Assembly: GCF_024347435.1 (NCBI RefSeq)
Contig: NZ_AP025480.1
Span: forward strand, 3,351,034 to 3,415,033
DNA length: 64,000 nt
Source: Vibrio cyclitrophicus
Lineage (GTDB): Bacteria > Pseudomonadota > Gammaproteobacteria > Enterobacterales > Vibrionaceae
Direction of reading: 5' to 3'
The position numbers were made by a program, and so were the translations under genes. The notes below the pieces were generated by a model. The model saw only the letters and a list, made by a program, of their open reading frames with translations. It was not told the DNA's origin and made no database searches. Shown here piece after piece: positions 54,497 to 63,779 of the stretch (positions are counted from its first letter, which is position 1; the number at the start of each line of letters is the position of its first letter).

Positions 54497-56391
54497 TATG
54501 CTTCCTCACCTTTTTTCAACAGGCCATGCTTTTTCAGATAAACCAACAAAATCGAGATTGCAGCAGGTGTAATACCAGAGATACGCGATGCAATACCGAT
54601 CGAGTCAGGTTTAGCGGTAGTTAGTTTTAGAACCACTTCATTAGAAAGCCCTTTTACCTTGCTGTAGTCGATGTCAGCCGGCAGTTTGGTGTTTTCATGA
54701 CGCAGTGATTTTTCAATTTCATCTTGTTGACGCTGGATATAACCATCGTACTTTACTTGGATCTCAACTTGCTCAGACGCTTGTTGATCTTCCAGTGCCG
54801 GACCAAAACGATCCAATGCAGTTAGCTGTGAATAAGTCATTTCAGGGCGACGAAGAAGATCTTCACCGCTCGCTTCACGAGACATTGGTGTTTTAAGAAT
54901 TTGGTTCAGTTGATCAATATCTTCAGATTTAGGATTAATCCACGTTTCTTTCAGACGTTGACGCTCTTTCTCCATGTTTTCTACTTTCTCATTGAATCGA
55001 GCCCAACGAGCGTCATCCACCAAGCCAAGTTCACGTGATTTTTCCGTCAAACGGATATCAGCGTTGTCTTCACGAAGGAGCAAACGGTATTCCGCGCGAG
55101 ACGTAAACATACGGTAAGGTTCTTTGGTGCCCATCGTCGATAAGTCATCGATAAGAACGCCCATGTAAGCTTGATCGCGACGCGGGCTCCAGCCTTCTTT
55201 GCCTTGAGTAAACAAACTTGCATTGAGACCTGCCATCAAGCCTTGTGCAGCTGCTTCTTCGTAGCCAGTGGTACCGTTGATTTGACCCGCAAAGAATAGA
55301 CCTTTAATAAACTTAGTTTCGTAAGTCAGCTTAAGGTCGCGAGGATCAAAGAAATCGTACTCAATCGCATAGCCAGGGCGAACGATATGAGCATTTTCAA
55401 AGCCCTTCATCGAACGAACAATTTGAACCTGTACATCAAACGGTAGACTGGTAGAGATACCATTCGGGTATAGCTCATGAGTCGTTAGACCCTCAGGTTC
55501 GATAAAAATTTGGTGACTGTTCTTATCAGCAAAACGCATCACTTTGTCTTCAATCGAAGGACAGTAGCGAGGGCCAATACCTTCAATCACACCCGCGTAC
55601 ATTGGGCTGCGATCTAGGTTAGCGCGAATAACGTCATGCGTATTTTCATTGGTATGCGTGATGTAACATGGAATTTGACGAGGCTGTTGAGTTCGGCTAC
55701 CCATGAACGAGAAAACAGGCGTCGGGTTATCACCGTGCTGAACCTCAAGCTCAGAAAAATCAACGCTACGCGCATCGATACGAGGGGGTGTACCTGTTTT
55801 CAGGCGATCAACTCGGAATGGAAGATCACGAAGACGGTCAGCAAGTGCGATCGATGGTGGATCACCGGCTCGACCACCAGAAGAACTTTCCATACCAATA
55901 TGGATCTTTCCGCCTAGGAAGGTGCCAACAGTCAGTACCACAGCATCAGCGCGGAACTTAAGGCCCATCTGCGTCACCACACCGACCACTTGATCTTGTT
56001 CAACGATCAAATCATCAACCGATTGTTGGAACAAAGTTAGGTTTGGTGTGTTTTCAAGAGCATTTCGAACAAAAGCTTTGTAAAGTGCGCGGTCAGCTTG
56101 TGCACGAGTCGCACGAACTGCAGGGCCTTTTGATGCGTTCAATGTTCTGAACTGAATACCTGCATGATCAATAGCTTGCGCCATTAATCCACCCATTGCA
56201 TCGACCTCTTTAACCAAATGGCCCTTACCGATCCCGCCAATAGCTGGGTTGCAAGACATTTGTCCTAACGTATCGATATTATGAGTAAGTAATAACGTAC
56301 TTTGACCAGTACGTGCAGATGCGAGTGCGGCTTCCGTTCCTGCATGGCCACCACCAACAACGATGACGTCAAATTTTTCGTGATAAAGCAT
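54496..56391 (-). CDS. mnmG: tRNA uridine-5-carboxymethylaminomethyl modification enzyme MnmG (GidA)
   Basis: FAD-dependent partner of MnmE in making cmnm5U or nm5U at tRNA wobble position 34. 631 residues. The FAD motif is [21 protein letters not shown] (about 9-29), with [16 protein letters not shown] and SCNPAIGG near the active site. Conserved [11 protein letters not shown] and [18 protein letters not shown] are seen, and a C-terminal helical domain binds MnmE and tRNA. It is the first gene left of oriC and transcribed away from it, the classical arrangement. Confidence 0.97.
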   Translation of the reverse strand: MLYHEKFDVIVVGGGHAGTEAALASARTGQSTLLLTHNIDTLGQMSCNPAIGGIGKGHLVKEVDAMGGLMAQAIDHAGIQFRTLNASKGPAVRATRAQADRALYKAFVRNALENTPNLTLFQQSVDDLIVEQDQVVGVVTQMGLKFRADAVVLTVGTFLGGKIHIGMESSSGGRAGDPPSIALADRLRDLPFRVDRLKTGTPPRIDARSVDFSELEVQHGDNPTPVFSFMGSRTQQPRQIPCYITHTNENTHDVIRANLDRSPMYAGVIEGIGPRYCPSIEDKVMRFADKNSHQIFIEPEGLTTHELYPNGISTSLPFDVQVQIVRSMKGFENAHIVRPGYAIEYDFFDPRDLKLTYETKFIKGLFFAGQINGTTGYEEAAAQGLMAGLNASLFTQGKEGWSPRRDQAYMGVLIDDLSTMGTKEPYRMFTSRAEYRLLLREDNADIRLTEKSRELGLVDDARWARFNEKVENMEKERQRLKETWINPKSEDIDQLNQILKTPMSREASGEDLLRRPEMTYSQLTALDRFGPALEDQQASEQVEIQVKYDGYIQRQQDEIEKSLRHENTKLPADIDYSKVKGLSNEVVLKLTTAKPDSIGIASRISGITPAAISILLVYLKKHGLLKKGEEA

Positions 56392-56499
56392 GAACCAACC
56401 TCAGGTATTCAAATGTTTTCTAGACAGATAAAAAGGAGCGATATTCTACCTGTTTTCATAGCTTGAGAAAACGTTTTTGGAATTTTTCGAAAAAGCAGT

Positions 56500-56830
56500 T
56501 TTTAATTAATATAGATAAGATCTTTAAAGAGATCTTTTATTAGATCTATTATTAGGATCGAGGGTGTCTGTGGATAAGTCAAAAATGATCAACAAGATCA
56601 TGGATCTTTTTTGGATCAAACTATGTGATCTAACTTTGATCATGATGAGGATTAGCTGGGATCAAAATGGCTACTTATTCACAGGGTGAAATTAGTCTAA
56701 AACTTGTTATTTGGATAACTATAGGTTAATCACCGTATATGTATGATCTTATCCACAGAAGAAATTGAAAATAAATGGATAGTTTTTAATTTTTTTGGAA
56801 AAAGTTATTCACAATCACGATATTCAGAGG
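56500..56830. other. Chromosome 1 replication origin (oriC)
   Basis: Located between mnmG and mioC as in E. coli and V. cholerae. Three overlapping AT-rich 13-mers in 12-base steps form the unwinding element: GATCTTTAAAGAG (56519), GATCTTTTATTAG (56531) and GATCTATTATTAG (56543). DnaA boxes are at 56569-56577 (reverse TTATCCACA), 56675-56683 (TTATTCACA), 56749-56757 (TTATCCACA) and 56805-56813 (TTATTCACA), with a near match at 56710-56718. About a dozen GATC sites, targets of Dam and SeqA, crowd the region. The part 56392-56500 is AT-rich with no gene. Confidence 0.95.
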
Positions 56831-56833
56831 CAA

Positions 56834-56857
56834 AAAAAGCGGCATAAGCCGCTTTTT
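56834..56857 (-). terminator. Terminator after mioC
   Basis: On the minus strand AAAAAGCGGC pairs with GCCGCTTTTT around TTAT. It separates mioC transcription from oriC. Confidence 0.85.
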
Positions 56858-56872
56858 GGGATATAGGAGAGT

Positions 56873-57307
56873 TTAAAACTGGTCACTATGATCGTTAAAC
56901 CATGCTTCTGCAGCGTCTTCAGGTACCGGAGTTTCCAGTACATCGATGGTAAAACAGTCAGAAATAGGGTGGGCACCGAGCTCTTTCAGCAAGCTGTGGA
57001 CTGATTTTCCCGCCAAACAGAAGGTATCGTAACTTGAATCCCCAAGCGCTACGACAGCAAAGCGAATCTGACTTAAATCTGGTGATTGCTGGGTCAATGC
57101 GTCGATAAACGGCTTAATATTATCTGGAAACTCGCCAGCACCATGAGTTGAAGTCACTAACAACCAGAAGCCTTGTTGGGGAATGTCATCGTATTCCGGC
57201 TGGTTATGAAGGGTTATCTCTTGACCTTGCTCTTCAAGAAGATCATTAAGGTGATCGCCAACGTACTCAGCACCACCTAAGGTACTGCCTGTAATAATGT
57301 GGATCAT
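56873..57307 (-). CDS. mioC: Flavodoxin-like protein MioC
   Basis: A 144-residue FMN-binding flavodoxin-type protein; E. coli MioC is an electron-transfer protein needed for biotin synthase activity in vitro. The phosphate-binding loop is [15 protein letters not shown] (about 6-20), and the flavin loops are [12 protein letters not shown] and [14 protein letters not shown]. Its position facing oriC is the conserved one; transcription through this gene can influence initiation in E. coli. mnmE lies upstream, separated by its own terminator. Confidence 0.94.
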   Translation of the reverse strand: MIHIITGSTLGGAEYVGDHLNDLLEEQGQEITLHNQPEYDDIPQQGFWLLVTSTHGAGEFPDNIKPFIDALTQQSPDLSQIRFAVVALGDSSYDTFCLAGKSVHSLLKELGAHPISDCFTIDVLETPVPEDAAEAWFNDHSDQF

Positions 57308-57326
57308 TAAACTGTCCTTACTAAAG

Positions 57327-57352
57327 AAAAGGCCAGCATAAGCCGGCCTTTA
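57327..57352 (-). terminator. Terminator after mnmE
   Basis: On the minus strand AAAGGCCGGC pairs with GCTGGCCTTT (one wobble) around TTAT, followed by a T-rich tail, four bases past the mnmE stop. Confidence 0.85.
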
Positions 57353-57356
57353 AAGA

Positions 57357-58718
57357 TTATTTGCCAATACAGAATGAAGAGAAGATGCGACCTAATAAGT
57401 CATCTGAACTAAATTCACCCGTGATCTCATTAAGATGTTGCTGAGTGATTCGAAGCTCTTCTGCCAAGATCTCTCCGGCCATATAACCTTCAAGCTGTTG
57501 TTGGCCGATGTCCAAGTGCTCTGATGCACGTTCTAAGGCGTCTAAGTGACGACGACGTGCCATGAAACCGCCCTCATTCCCACCAGCAAATCCCATGCAC
57601 TCTTTAAGGTGGCTGCGCAATGCGTCGACCCCTTCGCCTGTTTTCGCTGATAAGCGAATTAGAGTGGGATCGTTAACGTGGCAAATACCTAGTTCTTCAC
57701 TGGTTTGATCCGCTTTATTTCGGATCACTGTCATACCGATATTATTTGGTAGTCGATCAACGAAATCTGGCCAGATATCTTGCGGGTCAGTTGCGTCTGT
57801 TGTGGTGCCATCGACCATAAATAAAACTCGGTCTGCCTGAGCAATTTCTTCCCAAGCTCGTTCAATACCAATTTTTTCTACTTCATCTGAAGCATCACGC
57901 AGGCCTGCGGTATCAATAATATGCAGTGGCATACCATCAATATGGATATGTTCACGCAGTACATCACGTGTGGTGCCTGCAATATCGGTCACAATTGCAG
58001 ATTCTTTGCCTGATAATGCATTCAATAAGCTCGATTTCCCCGCATTTGGGCGCCCGGCTATCACCACCTTCATGCCTTCACGCATGATGGCACCTTGATT
58101 GGCTTCTTGGCGCACGGCTTCCAGATTGTCGATGATAGCCTGTAAGTCAGCACTTACTTTACCGTCGGCAAGAAAATCAATTTCTTCTTCAGGGAAATCG
58201 ATAGCCGCTTCAACATAGATTCGTAGGTGTATCAGTGAATCAACCAGCGTGTTAATGCGTTTAGAGAACTCACCTTGTAGAGACTGTAGTGCCGATTTTG
58301 CCGCCTCTTCCGAACTTGCATCAATTAAATCAGCAATGGCTTCGGCTTGCGTTAAGTCCATCTTGTCGTTCAAGAAGGCACGCTCTGAGAACTCACCAGG
58401 ACGTGCAGCACGCACGCCTGTGATAGTTAGGATGCGTTTGATTAGCATGTCCATAACCACTGGTCCGCCGTGACCTTGCAGCTCTAACACGTCTTCGCCA
58501 GTAAACGAATGTGGGTTAGGGAAGTAAAGCGCGATACCTTGGTCGAGTTCGATGCCATCCTGAGATTTAAACGGCAGGTACTCCGCATAGCGAGGCTTGA
58601 GTGTTTTGCCTGTTACTTCTAATGCAACCTGAGTGGCCAGTGGGCCGGAAACGCGGATAATACCTACGCCACCACGGCCAGGCGCGGTCGCTTGAGCAAC
58701 AATCGTATCTGTAGTCAT
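57357..58718 (-). CDS. mnmE: tRNA modification GTPase MnmE (TrmE)
   Basis: GTPase that works with MnmG on wobble uridine 34. 453 residues from the ATG at 58718. It has an N-terminal folate-binding domain ([20 protein letters not shown]). A helical domain is interrupted by the G domain: G1 [14 protein letters not shown] (about 223-236), G2 DIAGTTRD, G3 DTAGL, G4 NKAD. It ends in the signature CIGK with the essential cysteine. A frame opening six codons earlier is less likely. Confidence 0.97.
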   Translation of the reverse strand: MTTDTIVAQATAPGRGGVGIIRVSGPLATQVALEVTGKTLKPRYAEYLPFKSQDGIELDQGIALYFPNPHSFTGEDVLELQGHGGPVVMDMLIKRILTITGVRAARPGEFSERAFLNDKMDLTQAEAIADLIDASSEEAAKSALQSLQGEFSKRINTLVDSLIHLRIYVEAAIDFPEEEIDFLADGKVSADLQAIIDNLEAVRQEANQGAIMREGMKVVIAGRPNAGKSSLLNALSGKESAIVTDIAGTTRDVLREHIHIDGMPLHIIDTAGLRDASDEVEKIGIERAWEEIAQADRVLFMVDGTTTDATDPQDIWPDFVDRLPNNIGMTVIRNKADQTSEELGICHVNDPTLIRLSAKTGEGVDALRSHLKECMGFAGGNEGGFMARRRHLDALERASEHLDIGQQQLEGYMAGEILAEELRITQQHLNEITGEFSSDDLLGRIFSSFCIGK

Positions 58719-58796
58719 AGTTGTGCCTGCTAGCATGTGAAAGCCACAATGGGGCGTTCACGATTAATCAATTAGCTGAATTGTAATCAGCTAAAA

Positions 58797-58826
58797 ACAA
58801 AAAGGCGACCTTTTGGTCGCCTTTCT
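58797..58826 (-). terminator. Terminator after yidC
   Basis: On the minus strand AAAGGCGACC pairs perfectly with GGTCGCCTTT around AAAA, followed by a T run. Confidence 0.88.
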
Positions 58827-58848
58827 TTATCTCTTTCTGTTATCGAAC

Positions 58849-60468
58849 TTACTTAGAATGTAAGCCTTTCTTTTCCAGCGCGCGATAGATAAGCGTTTGC
58901 TGAATCAGAGTTACGATGTTCGATACTAGCCAGTAAAGAACCAGACCTGAAGGGAAGAACAGGAAGAAGAATGTGAACATAACCGGCATAAAGGTCATGA
59001 TCTTCTGCTGCATCGGATCCGTTACAGTTGTCGGGCTCATCTTCTGGATTAGGAACATTGAAGCACCCATCAGAAGTGGCAAAATGTAGTATGGGTCTTG
59101 TGCTGAAAGGTCAGTAATCCAACCGAAGAACGGTGAATGACGCAGTTCAACTGACTCCATTAGTGCCCAGTATAGTGAAATGAAGATAGGCATTTGTAGA
59201 AGGATAGGTAAACAGCCACCCAGTGGGTTTACTTTTTCTTTCTTGTAAAGCTCCATCATTTCTTGGCTCATGCGTTGACGGTCGTCGCCAATACGCTCAC
59301 GCATTGCAGTCAGCTTAGGCTGAAGCATACGCATTTTCGCCATAGACGTGTACTGAGCTTTCGTTAGTGGGTACATAGCACCACGAACGATGAACGTTAG
59401 ACAGATGATTGCCAGACCCCAGTTCACAACGATGCCTTGAATGAACGAAAGCAGAGTATGAAGTGGTTTAGCAATGAACCATAACCAACCGTAGTCAACT
59501 ACTAGGTCTAGGTTTGGTGCAACAGCAGCCATTTGGTCTTGAAGTTTAGGACCAACCCAAAGCGTTGCTTTAAAGCTTGCTTCGTCGCCAGTAGCAATGG
59601 TTTTGTTCGGCATGCGAACACCGATGTCGCCAAGGTTACCAATGACACGAGTGTAAAGGTTGCTGCCTGCTTCGTCGCGTGGAATCCATGCACTTGCAAA
59701 GTAGTGCTGAATCATCGCTGCCCAACCTTGACCATTTGCTAGGTTAAGAGACAGGTTGCGATCTTGCATGTCGTCGAAGCTGTATTTTTTATAGCGTGTA
59801 TCTTCCGTAGAGTAAGCACCACCACGGTAAGTTGGCATTGTTAGGCTACCACCGTCGTCCATAACGTTCTGACGTAGGTGAGCGTACATGCCGAATGTCG
59901 CGTTGTTACCAGAGTTGTTTACTACATCGTATTCAACATCCATTGCGTAGCTACCACGCTTAAGGACGAATGTTTTCGTGTACTCAAGGCCGTTCGCTTG
60001 GTAAGTCATCGGGATGCGTAGTTCATCCTGACCATCAGCAAGTGTGAAGCTATCTGCTGAAACTGTGTAGCTAGGGCGGTTTGTGCTGCTTAGGTCGATA
60101 CCTTGAGGACCCACTAGACCGCTTTGAGCGATAAATTGGTGACCTGGTTCGTTCTTAAGAAGAACAAAAGTATCTTCAGAATCGAACTCTGCAGAGTAAT
60201 CATTTAGATTTGCTTTAACGACATCACCACCAACCGTATCAATTGACAGAGTCAGTACATCAGTTGTTACTGTGATAGTTTTTGCAGAAGCAACTTGGCC
60301 CGGAGCTGGGTCTAGATCATCTGCATAAGATGGCGCTGGTAGGGTGCTGCCAGATTGTGCCTGCTCAATCGCTTGTGGAGCCGGGTTCTTAGCTACATTC
60401 CATTGTTGGAAAAGTAGGAAAGAAACCAAAGCCAATGCGATTAACAGGATATTACGTTGAGAATCCAT
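58849..60468 (-). CDS. yidC: Membrane protein insertase YidC
   Basis: Inserts and folds inner-membrane proteins, alone or with SecYEG; the atpE product encoded nearby is a known client in E. coli. 539 residues. First membrane helix [17 protein letters not shown], a large periplasmic domain (about 50-330), then the conserved insertase core with [50 protein letters not shown] with the substrate arginine region, [23 protein letters not shown], and the last helices. It ends the rpmH-rnpA-yidD-yidC operon, two bases after yidD. Confidence 0.97.
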   Translation of the reverse strand: MDSQRNILLIALALVSFLLFQQWNVAKNPAPQAIEQAQSGSTLPAPSYADDLDPAPGQVASAKTITVTTDVLTLSIDTVGGDVVKANLNDYSAEFDSEDTFVLLKNEPGHQFIAQSGLVGPQGIDLSSTNRPSYTVSADSFTLADGQDELRIPMTYQANGLEYTKTFVLKRGSYAMDVEYDVVNNSGNNATFGMYAHLRQNVMDDGGSLTMPTYRGGAYSTEDTRYKKYSFDDMQDRNLSLNLANGQGWAAMIQHYFASAWIPRDEAGSNLYTRVIGNLGDIGVRMPNKTIATGDEASFKATLWVGPKLQDQMAAVAPNLDLVVDYGWLWFIAKPLHTLLSFIQGIVVNWGLAIICLTFIVRGAMYPLTKAQYTSMAKMRMLQPKLTAMRERIGDDRQRMSQEMMELYKKEKVNPLGGCLPILLQMPIFISLYWALMESVELRHSPFFGWITDLSAQDPYYILPLLMGASMFLIQKMSPTTVTDPMQQKIMTFMPVMFTFFFLFFPSGLVLYWLVSNIVTLIQQTLIYRALEKKGLHSK

Positions 60469-60470
60469 CG

Positions 60471-60728
60471 TTATTTATCTCTGTCTTGTTTTTGGACTGG
60501 TGGAACGGGGTCAAAGCCCCCTTCGTTCAAAGGATGGCATTTTAATAGACGTTTGCCTGATAACCAACACCCTTTTACAAAACCGTGAGCTTTCAACGCT
60601 TCTATCGCATATAAAGAGCAGGTTGGAGTAAATCGGCAGCGTGGGCCGATGAGTGGACTAATAAACCATCTATAAAAATAGATGGGTATTAGCGCTATCC
60701 ACGCGAAGGGCGAGACAGGCGAAGCCAT
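60471..60728 (-). CDS. yidD: Membrane protein insertion efficiency factor YidD
   Basis: An 85-residue protein that aids YidC-dependent insertion and lies at the inner membrane. The conserved cysteine-rich core [21 protein letters not shown] is followed by [26 protein letters not shown]. An amphipathic N-terminal helix ([20 protein letters not shown]) is present. Its first 34 bases overlap the end of rnpA in another frame, as in other gammaproteobacteria, so expression is coupled. Confidence 0.95.
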   Translation of the reverse strand: MASPVSPFAWIALIPIYFYRWFISPLIGPRCRFTPTCSLYAIEALKAHGFVKGCWLSGKRLLKCHPLNEGGFDPVPPVQKQDRDK

Positions 60729-61051
60729 AATTTGTCGAGTAGCTTGAACATTTCTTCATTGCTTAAATCTTGCGCGCTCTTTTTAGCTATTACAACATAA
60801 TCTTTGTTAGGAAGTTTGTGTTGAATGTTACGAAAGCTTTCACGAGTAAGACGCTTGAATCGGTTACGACCCACGGCGGTTTTAATCTGTTTTTTCGGAA
60901 CGGCTAATCCAAGGCGAGGATTTGAAAGAGAGTTATTTCGGGCAATGATGGTGAAATGAGGGGAGCCAGCTCGATGAGCTTGCTTGAAGACATTCTGATA
61001 ATGTTCGGGAGTTAACAAGCGTAACTCCCGACCGAAGGCTAGCTTATTCAA
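60695..61051 (-). CDS. rnpA: Ribonuclease P protein component
   Basis: Basic protein cofactor of RNase P, which removes tRNA 5' leaders. 118 residues from a TTG at 61051 ([22 protein letters not shown]), which fits relatives in length and start. Another TTG three codons earlier is also possible; neither has a clear ribosome-binding site, in keeping with coupling to rpmH just upstream. The RNR core is [31 protein letters not shown] (about 60-90). Confidence 0.93.
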   Translation of the reverse strand: MNKLAFGRELRLLTPEHYQNVFKQAHRAGSPHFTIIARNNSLSNPRLGLAVPKKQIKTAVGRNRFKRLTRESFRNIQHKLPNKDYVVIAKKSAQDLSNEEMFKLLDKLWLRLSRPSRG

Positions 61052-61063
61052 AATAATCAAAGA

Positions 61064-61198
61064 TTACTTAGAAAGACGCTTACGGCCTTTTGCACGACGT
61101 GCATTGATTGTTGCGCGACCGTTCTTAGTAGCCATGCGAGCACGGAAACCGTGAGTACGCTTACGCTTTAGAACTGTAGGTTGAAAAGTGCGTTTCAT
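61064..61198 (-). CDS. rpmH: Ribosomal protein L34
   Basis: A 44-residue, very basic ribosomal protein: it begins [20 protein letters not shown] and ends [14 protein letters not shown], the universal L34 pattern. It is too short for many ORF callers. A TAAGGTAA site precedes the ATG. First gene of rpmH-rnpA-yidD-yidC. Confidence 0.97.
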   Translation of the reverse strand: MKRTFQPTVLKRKRTHGFRARMATKNGRATINARRAKGRKRLSK

Positions 61199-61288
61199 TG
61201 TAATTACCTTACTGATCAGTAGTTTTAGGTTTTTGTTAAACCCGGCGTGGGCATTTTTTCTCTTCTTTATATAAGAAAGGAAAACCGA

Positions 61289-61308
61289 CGCCTCTCAACA
61301 AAGAGGCG
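61289..61308 (-). other. Hairpin in the rpmH leader
   Basis: CGCCTCT and AGAGGCG form a perfect 7-bp stem around a six-base loop, 91 bases before the rpmH start and directly after the proposed TACAAT promoter. On the minus strand it is followed by GTCGGTTTTCC, so it may be a weak attenuator or a 5' stabiliser. Confidence 0.5.
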
Positions 61309-61310
61309 GA

Positions 61311-61339
61311 ATTGTAATCACTGTCACAAAAAGTGTCAA
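61311..61339 (-). promoter_or_regulatory. Strong rpmH operon promoter
   Basis: On the minus strand a perfect TTGACA and TACAAT are exactly 17 bases apart. Confidence 0.75.
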
Positions 61340-61370
61340 TGATTGGGTTAACTAAAATTCCGGTCGGGGG

Positions 61371-61398
61371 ATTATACGTAGAATATCTAAAATCACAA
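61371..61398 (-). promoter_or_regulatory. Second, upstream rpmH operon promoter
   Basis: On the minus strand TTGTGA and a perfect TATAAT are 16 bases apart, followed by a GC-rich CCCCCGACCG discriminator, as in growth-rate-controlled ribosomal promoters. Confidence 0.6.
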
Positions 61399-61404
61399 GG
61401 ATCC

Positions 61405-62142
61405 TTAGTCGATCCCAACCTTATTTAAGAATTTTTTTAATTTTGGATCCTGTGGATTACCAAAAATATCCTGTGGAGATCCCTGCTCGACAATGTGGCC
61501 ATCGGCCATGAAGATAACTCGGTCTGCGACCTCTCTAGCGAACTGCATTTCATGGGTAACCACCAGCATAGTTTGATGCTGATTTGCTAATTTTTTCATG
61601 AGGTTAAGTGCTTCACCAACCCATTCAGGATCGAGCGCTGAAGTAGGCTCATCGAACAACAAAAGCTCTGGTTGAAGGGCCATTGCTCGGCCGATCCCAA
61701 CGCGTTGTTGTTGACCTCCAGAAAGCGCAGCAGGGTAGCTATCTGCTTTTTCTCCTAGACCAATATCATCGAGTATTTGTTGCGCTTTTTCATGGGCTTG
61801 CTTCTTTTTCCAACCTCGAACGGTAATCAAACCTTCAGCAATATTCTGCTTTGCAGTTTGGTGAGCAAATAACGCATAGTTTTGGAATACAAAACCGGTC
61901 TTACGGCGCAGTGCCAGCACCTCTGCTTTGGTATGTTTCTTAGCATCAACCTTGATATCGTCAATCGAAATCGTACCTTGATCGGCTTGCTCGAGAAAAT
62001 TTACGCAACGTAGCAGTGTGGACTTACCTGTTCCACTCGAACCTATGATGACAATTATCTCACCTTGTTTGATTTCAAGGTCGATCCCTTTCAATACTTC
62101 GGTGTCACCAAACTGCTTGTGGATATTTTGTAATTTGATCAT
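61405..62142 (-). CDS. Polar amino acid ABC transporter, ATP-binding protein
   Basis: 245-residue ATPase of the HisP/GlnQ group. Walker A is VIIGSSGTGKSTLLRCVNFLE (about 32-52), the signature LSGGQQQRVGIGRAMALQP (about 138-156), and Walker B LLLFDEPTSALDPEWVGE. Its start overlaps the permease stop by four bases. With the downstream... upstream permease and binding protein it makes a complete importer. The trio lies between rpmH and dnaA, the same place as in Vibrio cholerae chromosome 1. The likely substrate is a polar amino acid; similarity of the binding protein to FliY/TcyJ suggests cystine. Confidence 0.93.
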   Translation of the reverse strand: MIKLQNIHKQFGDTEVLKGIDLEIKQGEIIVIIGSSGTGKSTLLRCVNFLEQADQGTISIDDIKVDAKKHTKAEVLALRRKTGFVFQNYALFAHQTAKQNIAEGLITVRGWKKKQAHEKAQQILDDIGLGEKADSYPAALSGGQQQRVGIGRAMALQPELLLFDEPTSALDPEWVGEALNLMKKLANQHQTMLVVTHEMQFAREVADRVIFMADGHIVEQGSPQDIFGNPQDPKLKKFLNKVGID

Positions 62143-62810
62143 CGTACATACGCCTTATTCAGTTTCACTTCGGCCCAAATTTGAATACGAGTGAGGATAA
62201 CGACCACGCCCCAATAAATCAGCGCTACAGCTAAGAAAGCCTCGAAGAAGCGGAAACTTGAAGACGCTTCCATCTGAGCTTTGGCCATGATTTCGGCTAC
62301 ACCTAGGGTGAATGCAAGTGAAGTCGATTTGATCATGTCGATGAAGTAGTTCATCAATGAAGGCAATGCCACGCGAGTTGCTTGCGGTAAGACGACTCGT
62401 CGCATTGCTTGGCTAGTTGTCATGCCTACAGACAAACTGGCTTCCATTTGGCTGCGATCAATACCAATAATCGCGGCACGAATACTCTCTGCCATATAAG
62501 CGGCAAAGTGAAGGGTTAAACCAATCACGGCCGCGCCAAACGCATCGAGTCCAACCATCCACGGAAATACCTGCGGTAGGCCGTAGTATAGAAGGAACAA
62601 CTGTACTAGCAGCGGAGTTCCGCGAAAGAAGCTAATATACAGCTGACTCAGTTGATCGAGCACTGGGATTTTGAATACACGAATATTTGCCAATATCAAA
62701 GACAGGATAAGAGCAAAGAACAAACCCCAGGTCGCCATCTCCATGGTTGTGCCAAGATACTTCAGCAGTATTGGCAGTAGCTCTAGCATGTAATTAAAGT
62801 CAAATCCCAT
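62139..62810 (-). CDS. Polar amino acid ABC transporter, permease
   Basis: 223 residues of the HisM/GlnP family with about five hydrophobic helices. The N-terminal region reads LPILLKYLGTTMEMATWGLFFALILSLILA, and the EAA loop that contacts the ATPase is EASLSVGMTTSQAMRRVVLPQATRVALP (about 140-168). A single permease gene suggests a homodimer. It lies 130 bases after the binding-protein gene, with a terminator between, and overlaps the ATPase gene by four bases. Confidence 0.93.
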   Translation of the reverse strand: MGFDFNYMLELLPILLKYLGTTMEMATWGLFFALILSLILANIRVFKIPVLDQLSQLYISFFRGTPLLVQLFLLYYGLPQVFPWMVGLDAFGAAVIGLTLHFAAYMAESIRAAIIGIDRSQMEASLSVGMTTSQAMRRVVLPQATRVALPSLMNYFIDMIKSTSLAFTLGVAEIMAKAQMEASSSFRFFEAFLAVALIYWGVVVILTRIQIWAEVKLNKAYVR

Positions 62811-62887
62811 AATCTATCTCGTATTTTTATTGGAAGTGTTGTTTGGAAATACTGTTATATCAGGCTTTTTAATCTGAACTCAAAAGC

Positions 62888-62922
62888 AAAAAGCCCACCG
62901 CTGTGTAAAGCAGTGGGCTTTG
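62888..62922 (-). terminator. Terminator between binding-protein and permease genes
   Basis: On the minus strand AAAGCCCA and TGGGCTTT, with an inner CTG/CAG, form an imperfect stem followed by a T run. It should leave the binding-protein message in excess over the membrane parts. Confidence 0.8.
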
Positions 62923-62940
62923 AATGGAGAAAGTGAGTAA

Positions 62941-63690
62941 TTACTTATGAGTAATATCCGCACCAAACCATTTCTGAGAGATACTTTCTAACGTACCATC
63001 TTCGCGCATTGCTGCTAATGCTTTATTTACTTCTGCTTGCAATTTTTTACCGTTGTCGTTGTCAACGAAAGGCCAAGCGTTTTCAATTGTTTCGAATGGT
63101 TGTCCCGCTAGCTGTAATGGTAGACCTGTCTTCTTGATAAGTTCTAGTGCTGATAGGCGATCCATAACGAACGCATCTGCACGGCCAAGAGCGACATCAT
63201 GCTCAATACCTGTATCGTAGGTTTTCACATTGATTTTGCCATCTTTGTCGTAGCTGCGCAGCAGTTGCTCAAAGTTTGAGCCAAGGTTTACCGCAACCGT
63301 CTTACCATCTAGGTCTTCGATTCCTTTGATGCTGTCATTACCTTTACGAACGGTAATTTGTGCGCCGTCTACTACGTAAGGGTCTGCGAAAAGATATTTC
63401 GCTTTACGCGCATCCGTCATTGTAATTTGGTTTGAAATGGTATCAATTCGACCCGTTTCAAGAAGACCAAACAGACCAGAGAAGTTTGCCGTTACGTATT
63501 CAACGTTGTAATCGTTACGCTTACCGATCTCATCCCATAAATCCACTTCAAAACCTTGTAGTTGGTCTTGTTTAACGAACGTAAACGGGAAATAGCGACC
63601 AGACATACCGACTTTAACTTCAGTCGCAGCTTGAACAGTAGCAGCAGAGAGTGCGATAGCCGCAATTGCAGCCTTAATCCAGTTATTCAT
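62941..63690 (-). CDS. Amino acid ABC transporter, periplasmic binding protein (FliY/TcyJ-like)
   Basis: 249 residues with a signal peptide (MNNWIKAAIAAIALSAATVQA) and the family 3 solute-binding fold. Ligand-contact segments include GMSGRYFPFTFVKQDQLQGFEVDLWDEI, ANFSGLFGLLETGRIDTISNQITMTDARKAKYLFADPYV and GRADAFVMDRLSALELIKKTGLPL. The C-terminal MREDGTLESISQKWFGADIT is close to E. coli FliY/TcyJ, so cystine is the best guess, but other polar amino acids are possible. Start at the ATG at 63690, after AAGGAG; a frame opening 27 codons earlier would spoil the signal peptide. Confidence 0.92.
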   Translation of the reverse strand: MNNWIKAAIAAIALSAATVQAATEVKVGMSGRYFPFTFVKQDQLQGFEVDLWDEIGKRNDYNVEYVTANFSGLFGLLETGRIDTISNQITMTDARKAKYLFADPYVVDGAQITVRKGNDSIKGIEDLDGKTVAVNLGSNFEQLLRSYDKDGKINVKTYDTGIEHDVALGRADAFVMDRLSALELIKKTGLPLQLAGQPFETIENAWPFVDNDNGKKLQAEVNKALAAMREDGTLESISQKWFGADITHK

Positions 63691-63779
63691 TTGGTAACTC
63701 CTTATATTTATGGGATTGGATGTTACTGGGAAAATGCTCTCTAGAATAAATAACCAGATGTTATTAACCATAACCAGAT

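Noticed and set aside
55028..55043. TTCACGTGA inside mnmG as a parS site
   Set aside because: Outside the central CACGTG it does not match the parS consensus TGTTTCACGTGAAACA. I checked other CACGTG cores (for example 12637, 19250, 37937, 57971) and found no parS in the window.
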